A DNA stretch of 64,000 nucleotides from Oasisia sp. SBJ-2009 (lineage: Eukaryota; Annelida; Polychaeta; Sabellida; Siboglinidae): positions 38,873,909-38,937,908 of the forward strand of contig OZ024856.1 in assembly GCA_964017155.1 (NCBI GenBank), in the 5' to 3' direction. Below are positions 58,531 to 64,000 of the stretch, piece after piece (within the stretch, counting starts at the first letter, position 1; each line of letters starts with the position of its first letter). A program made the position numbers and the translations under genes. The notes beneath the pieces were generated by a model, which was given only the letters and a program-made list of their open reading frames with translations, searched no databases and had not been told where the DNA came from.

Positions 58531-59555
58531 TTTGTAGATGCGGTTGATTCGTTCAAGACGAATGCAAAGTCCAAACAACAACGCTTGCAGAAACGGACAA
58601 TTCAGCTCAATGTGCCAAATAAATTTAAACTTTTGGGCCGATCCCCAAGAAATCTCAAGATACCAACAGAGCTCATGACACAGTTAACTTACCCATTAGC
58701 CACCATGTTAGTGTTTTGTAGGCTTACAAGATAACCAGACACAGGAAAATTCTTATTGTCTGTTGTTATCATCATCTTAGTGACATGCTGGTTGAGTTTA
58801 GTCAAATTCCAATATTTCGTTCTCTCGTAAAGTGACACCCATCACTATTTCCAAATGAATGTAAAATAGTGACATGTAAAATAGTTGACACCTCTGTACA
58901 ACAGTGAGTGTCAACAAGCCAACTCACTGCCAAGTACCCACCCGCTTAGTAAAATCAGCTAAAAATGCACCTTTTCAATGTCAACAGCTTCCACAATCAC
59001 ACCTGGAAATCTGACTGTTCAAATGCACTTATGTCACAGCACGTGAATGTTGAAACAAAATATATGGGACTATGTTTCAAACCAAACAGGAAGTCTAACT
59101 GTGTCTTGACCCCAACAGACAGCCCAATGTCTGACACTGGTTTATCGCCCACAGCAGTAACCGAATATGTAAAAGATACGGAGGCCTAACATTCAATCAA
59201 AAGGCTCATTCACCTTATGTGCACTAGTGTAGGGCATAGTTCTTAGCCACAAACAACAGAAAACCAACTTTGAGTAGCGCATGAGAAGGCAGTAGTCACT
59301 AAATTATACATGTTAGTAAGCCTGCGCCTACTGGACAACTTTACCAATTCACTCTCCGTGTGGAGGCGCCACCGTTTATAACCTGCCTCGATTTACCTGA
59401 CACCGCGGGATGGAGCCACAGGTGAGCGTTCTTATCAATAGGGGAGGCAGTGTTAGTTGAGCTACTGGTATAGCTGAGTCACATATGTTACCCACAAAAT
59501 TAAACATGGAAATGGTTGGTTGTGTACATTTTTGGCACTTATGTACAAGTCGGAC
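58531..59555. other. Composite repeat tail and diverged M2 copy, then unannotated sequence
   Basis: 58531-58670 matches 37600-37745. 58675-59130 is a diverged M2 MITE (caggaagtctaactgtg near its end). 59131-59555 shows nothing. Confidence 0.45.
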
Positions 59556-59810
59556 CCACCTCAATTTTGCCATTATAACTGTATTTTTGCCAACATTTGA
59601 TACTTGATTTTGTTAATTCAATCAATTATAATAATCTTGCGCATCTTTATGTTTTATAAACAGCGCGTCCTAGCTGACCTTTGAGGTCGAAAAGACAGCG
59701 CGGTCGGCATAAACAAACTGTTTATCGATCATTCCATGTGCACAGTGCAGTAACATGCACCGCTGCGCTTGTCACAAATCGCGCTGTCTTTTCGACCTCA
59801 AAAGTATTTT
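59556..59810. repeat. Repeat R2 copy 2, with a perfect 23-bp inverted pair
   Basis: The reverse complement matches 7660-7860. The inverted pair is 59680-59702 (TTTGAGGTCGAAAAGACAGC plus gcg) and 59780-59802, with a 77-base spacer; this could extrude a hairpin. Confidence 0.75.
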
Positions 59811-59839
59811 TTTGCTGAATCATATATAATATTATTATG

Positions 59840-60400
59840 TGTCCCTGAACTAAAATCCGTGGGATGGCAATGCGCCATCCTTGGGCAACTCAAGCTAGGA
59901 ACAATTTTTTTATGTACACTCGTGCTTTGGCATAAACTTATGATAAAGAGGAATTCAATGGAATCGATTATAATAGTGTCATGCGATAAAAATTCAAAAT
60001 GGACGCCATTTTCACCAACAATAATGCTATGTAAATATTATTTAATTTTGCCCATACCCATGTTTTGCCATATCAGTAATTCAAAGAAACCATTTCCACG
60101 TATGCCCGCCTATTAAAAGAGATTAATATTCAAAATGGCCGTCATTTTAGCTGAAAATATATAAGTCCCACGATTTTGTGCCTATTCCTGTGTTTTAGCA
60201 TACGGACAAGCTAGAACATTACTGGAACTGGCGACACTTATATTGCCTTAATTATACCTAAAATAAATACATGCAATATCTCCACATATGAGGAATTTAA
60301 CGTGACCTTTTTCAATGATGAATGACAATGGTCATGTGACACAAATTCAAGATGGCCGCCATTTCAACCGAAAATAGCCAAACTCGACGATTTATTTACA
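59840..60400. repeat. Degenerate tandem units with AAATGGCCGCCATTT-type core
   Basis: Three blocks at about 59993, 60129 and 60345 share attcaa-atgg-cg-catttt followed by c-gaaaata-like text. Each core is palindromic around the CCAT motif. No gene. Confidence 0.5.
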
Positions 60401-60687
60401 GTTCTACTTCAGCAGTAAGCATTGCATTGGTTGGTACATCGCCCTCTACTTGTACTGACGATGGTGTGTCAGTGGGCACATTTTCGCGGTGTCTTTGTTT
60501 TCCAGCACTGCTTGCTCGGTTGAACTTCGAATTTCGCTGTCAGTTCCACAGCGCCTTCATATAATTATAGAAATGTTGTCCGAGAAAGTAGACCTTTGAG
60601 TACATGCTCAATCATTACCAATGTGATGATGAAGTTAAACCCTTGGATTGACAACATGTAGCTCCATACTTTACCATTCCCACCAGC

Positions 60688-60951
60688 CTACAGATATTCC
60701 AGAGCAGACACTACAACTGTGAAAGCAGATCTGAACGTGTACAGTGCGTTGGCACGTCTGACCAATCTCGTCTCACAAAGCGACTGTAGTTTGGTTTTGT
60801 TGTTCATGCCAGTTTTAGCTTCTAATCTTTTAATCTTAGCCCATGGACGTAAAAACATTGACATTGTTTCTAGTGAATTCTTATTTACCCGCCTGCTGCA
60901 CTGCCAAGATAGCCTCAAGGCGGATGTGTCTATTAATTTTGTTCTGTGCAC
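60688..60951 (-). pseudogene. Possible hAT transposase fragment
   Basis: The - strand frame codes KLQSLCETRLVRRANALYTF, then RSAFTVVVSALEYL, similar to the Cys-x-Thr-Arg-Trp block of hAT/THAP-linked transposases (Trp is Leu here). Short, with no other conserved block in view. Confidence 0.4.
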
Positions 60952-61836
60952 AGGGGTCTGGAAACTGAATACAGCTGTACTATGTTGTCAAAATGGTGAC
61001 AAATTGTTACAAGTGAATGATGACGTTTTCGTTGCCAAAGGCTATGAACATATTTGGGCATCCCTTTGGGCCACCATTTGAAGTGGGTATTTTGTGGTTG
61101 CCTAAATGATGTGGAAGCCCGTGCGTACGTGCGTACGGCTAGCTACGCCCCTGATATATATATATGACATTAGTACTTGTATGGTTGTAGGGCATTTGCA
61201 CAAACCATACCATTGTTCTACAATGGTACGAAAGGTGTTAATGCCCCACAATTATAGAGCATGTTTGTGTGCTTACAATAGAAGCCCGGTGGAAAAACCT
61301 GAAATAGAGAAAGTTCCCTCCCAGGGAGAAAAAACGTAGCGAAGCAAAACATGTTTTTTGTCGAAGTGGGAATGCATTTCGTGAAATGTGCATGTGCACC
61401 CTGCCAGTTATAGTTAAATCAACGATGTTTTGTTCTGTATAATTGCATTGACAATTTTGAATTAATTTCAAGTGTCAACGTAACTATTTCATGTAATTGT
61501 ATGCCTACATTTAACTACAAATGTGCTTTATTAATCATTTACAGCGCTGATAACATTACCCAAAAAGGAACTGCATACACAGTTTCTAGTTTGGGGTCCG
61601 CCTGTTTTATTCGGGTCAGTTCGCCGGACTTCACTTGAATGAAAGCGCTCTCTGTGTGGCCTATGTAAACCTGGATTGACATTGATAGAGATGCGAAGGT
61701 CATGTGCAGAGGATATAAATAAGGAACACAGAATACCGAAGAGGAAAACTGTGAAATGAGATCTTGGTAAGGCTGGTGTGAATGCCCTACCACAGAAATC
61801 TGAAGCGGAGGCGGTAACCTTGCTCGGGAAGATGTT

Positions 61837-62044
<208 letters not shown>

Positions 62045-62091
62045 TTGAGACATGTTCTGAAATCTACTATGATACATATCCCAGCAAACAA

Positions 62092-62200
62092 GGAACCATT
62101 TCTGAACCAGTTGACACGTGTCAAACTGGTTCATAATTGGTACCGCTCCACCCGTACGTGTTTTCACGTGTATTCACGTGAATACACGTATTCTGCCTGT
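62092..62200. repeat. Palindromes bordering the satellite
   Basis: 62166-62189 is a perfect 24-base palindrome centred on TTCACGTGAA. 62092-62122 is a near-perfect palindrome centred on gacacgtgtc. Confidence 0.8.
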
Positions 62201-62239
62201 TGTCACGAGTTTTGAACGAGTTTGACACGTGTCGTACTG

Positions 62240-63395
62240 GGTCAGAACTGGTACGGTTTCACAGGTACGTGTTATCACGCGGATTCTCGTGTTCATTCAC
62301 GTGTGTGACTGGGGAAACTGGTACGGTTCTCGCTGTACGAGTATTCACGCGAATTCACGTGTTCTTTCACGTGTGTGACTGGAGAAACTGGTACGGTTCT
62401 AGCGGTACGAGTATTCACGCGAATCCACGTGTTCATTCACGTGTGTGACTGGGGAAACTGGTACGGTTCTAGCTGTACGATTATTCACGCGAACTCACGT
62501 GTTCATTCACATGTCTAATTGGGGAAACTGGTACGGTTCTAGCTGTACGAATATTCACGCGAATTCATGTGTTCATTTACGTGTCTATTTGGTGAAACTG
62601 GTACGATTCTAGCTGTACGAGTATTCACGCGAATCCACGTGTTCATTCACGTGTCTAATTGGGGAAACTGGTACGGTTCTAGCGGTACGAGTTTTCACGC
62701 GAATTCACGTGTTCATTCACGTGTCTCATTGAGGAAATAGTGTTCTAGCGGTACGAGTATTCACGTGAATTCACGTGTTCATTCACATGTCTAATTGAGG
62801 AAACTGGTACGGTTCTTGCGGTACGACTATTCACGCGAATTCATGTGTTCATTCACGTGTCTAATTGAGGAAACTGGTACGGTTCTAGCGGTACGAGTAT
62901 TCACGCGAAGTCACGTTTTCATTCATGTGTCTAATTGGTGAAACTGGTACGGTTCTAGCGGTACGAGTATTCACGCGAATTCACGTGTTCATTCACGTGT
63001 CTAATTGGGGAAACTGGTACGGTTCTACCGGTACGAGTATTCTCGCGAATTCACGTGTTCATTCACGCGTCTAATTGGGGAAACTGGTACGGTTCTAGCG
63101 GTACGAGTATTCACGCGAATTCATGTGTTCATTCACGTGTCTAATTGGGGAAACTGGTACGGTTCTAGCTGTACGAGTATTCACGCGAATTCACGTGTTC
63201 ATTCACGTGTCTATTTGTGGAAACTGGTACGATTCTAGCTGTACGAGTATTCACGCGAATCCACGTGTTCATTTACGTGTATGACTGGGGAAACTGGTAC
63301 GGTTCCCGGGGAACGAGTATTCACGCGAATTCACGTATTCATTCACTTATATGACTGGGGAAACTGGTACAGTTCTATGGGAATGAGTAGTACAT
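62240..63395 (+). repeat. 70-bp tandem satellite, about 17 copies
   Basis: Unit: ggtacggttctagcggtacg, then agtattcacgcgaattcacg, tgttcattcacgtgtctaat and tggggaaact. Copies start about every 70 bases from 62248 to 63366, one copy near 62737 being short. As 70 is not a multiple of 3, open frames across it are chance. Confidence 0.95.
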
Positions 63396-64000
63396 TACGT
63401 GAATTTAGGTGCAGCCACATGAAAATATGTATATATGGTGTGTATAATCTATGTCAACCAACACATTTTTTGCAGCATTATCATATTATAGTAATATTTT
63501 CACATTTTGTAACATCATACTACCCTATTTAGGGTTAAAATCAAGAATTCTCCTACAAATGTTGTGATCCTGTTACTGAACTATCATGTGTATAAATAAA
63601 CTGCATGCATGACGTGGCAAGAAAGTGATCGTTAATTTTGTGAAATAAAATGGTATTAGCGTATGTAGCCCTTAAGATTCCGAGGGGGACAGATAGTTGA
63701 CTACTGTACCTAGCACTTAAATTCAAAACGTTAAATAAATTGTTGCACAAACCAGTAGAAACCATGAAATATATTTGAAATATTTTTGGCGCGCTCAAAC
63801 CACTGACTGAGTCACGTCAGTGTTGCTACTTCCAGCACCAGTGATGGAATGTGAAATATAATACGCGTGGCTGTGCCAGTGGGGTCATCGAGCGCTAGAG
63901 GTTGCGAACAAAATTAGCCAGCGGACAGCAACATATTTGTCACTTCAAGTGTCGCAAGCATCAGACGAAAAGCGTGCCTGGGTAAAATGCAATCTCTTCT
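63396..64000. other. Right end of window, no gene seen
   Basis: Short frames only, with no repeat structure recognised. Confidence 0.4.

Noticed and set aside
62200..63532. Repetitive protein (RNWYGSS...SIHAN...) on the + strand
   Set aside because: A 70-bp unit is not a multiple of three, so the frame changes each copy and the apparent repeats are chance.

Overview
This is a window of animal (metazoan) nuclear DNA. Spliced genes with GT-AG introns, tandem C2H2 zinc-finger genes, non-LTR retrotransposons, MITEs and long microsatellites all point that way, and nothing bacterial is seen. The mix suggests a marine invertebrate, and my guess is a mollusc or other lophotrochozoan; that is inference only. 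The DNA is visibly AT-rich, and most of it is layered transposable-element sequence. I found no rRNA, no intact tRNA and no CRISPR array.

Layout. (1) 375-3899: a complete pogo/Tigger-type DNA transposon with terminal inverted repeats and a TA duplication. Its transposase has a short spliced first exon. The same gene continues into an OTU cysteine-protease domain and a PHD-like zinc finger, now split by one stop and one frameshift. It sits inside an older repeat (R1) with two further copies at 38.8-39.7 kb and 40.95-41.97 kb. (2) 8.6-9.9 kb: a LINE 3' end interrupted by a TTAA (piggyBac-type) MITE, then a SINE-like block. (3) 11.1-21.3 kb: two convergent spliced genes. The + gene encodes a stand-alone P2X7-type intracellular (P2RX7C, 'ballast') domain. 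The - gene has at least nine exons; its C-terminus looks transposase-like and its middle appears to be missing. Their stop codons overlap. (4) 19.4-23.9 kb: foldback elements and a long inverted repeat. (5) 24.8-28.5 kb and 42.9-50.6 kb: five copies of one C2H2 zinc-finger gene family on the - strand. One is a 5' remnant, one has about 13 in-frame fingers, two are decayed, and one is a very large array of about 21 fingers plus more beyond several breaks. (6) 29.5-37.6 kb: nested and broken non-LTR retrotransposons. (7) 50.9-59.1 kb: repeated LINE fragments with inserted MITEs and a 1.3-kb foldback element that carries a clean 9-bp target duplication. (8) 59.5-64 kb: small inverted repeats, a (CA)89 tract and a 70-bp satellite of about 17 copies rich in CACGTG.

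The most promising items are the OTU-PHD pogo transposase, the convergent P2RX7C/transposase-like gene pair, and the set of foldback elements built from short GGACA-containing units with 9-bp target duplications.
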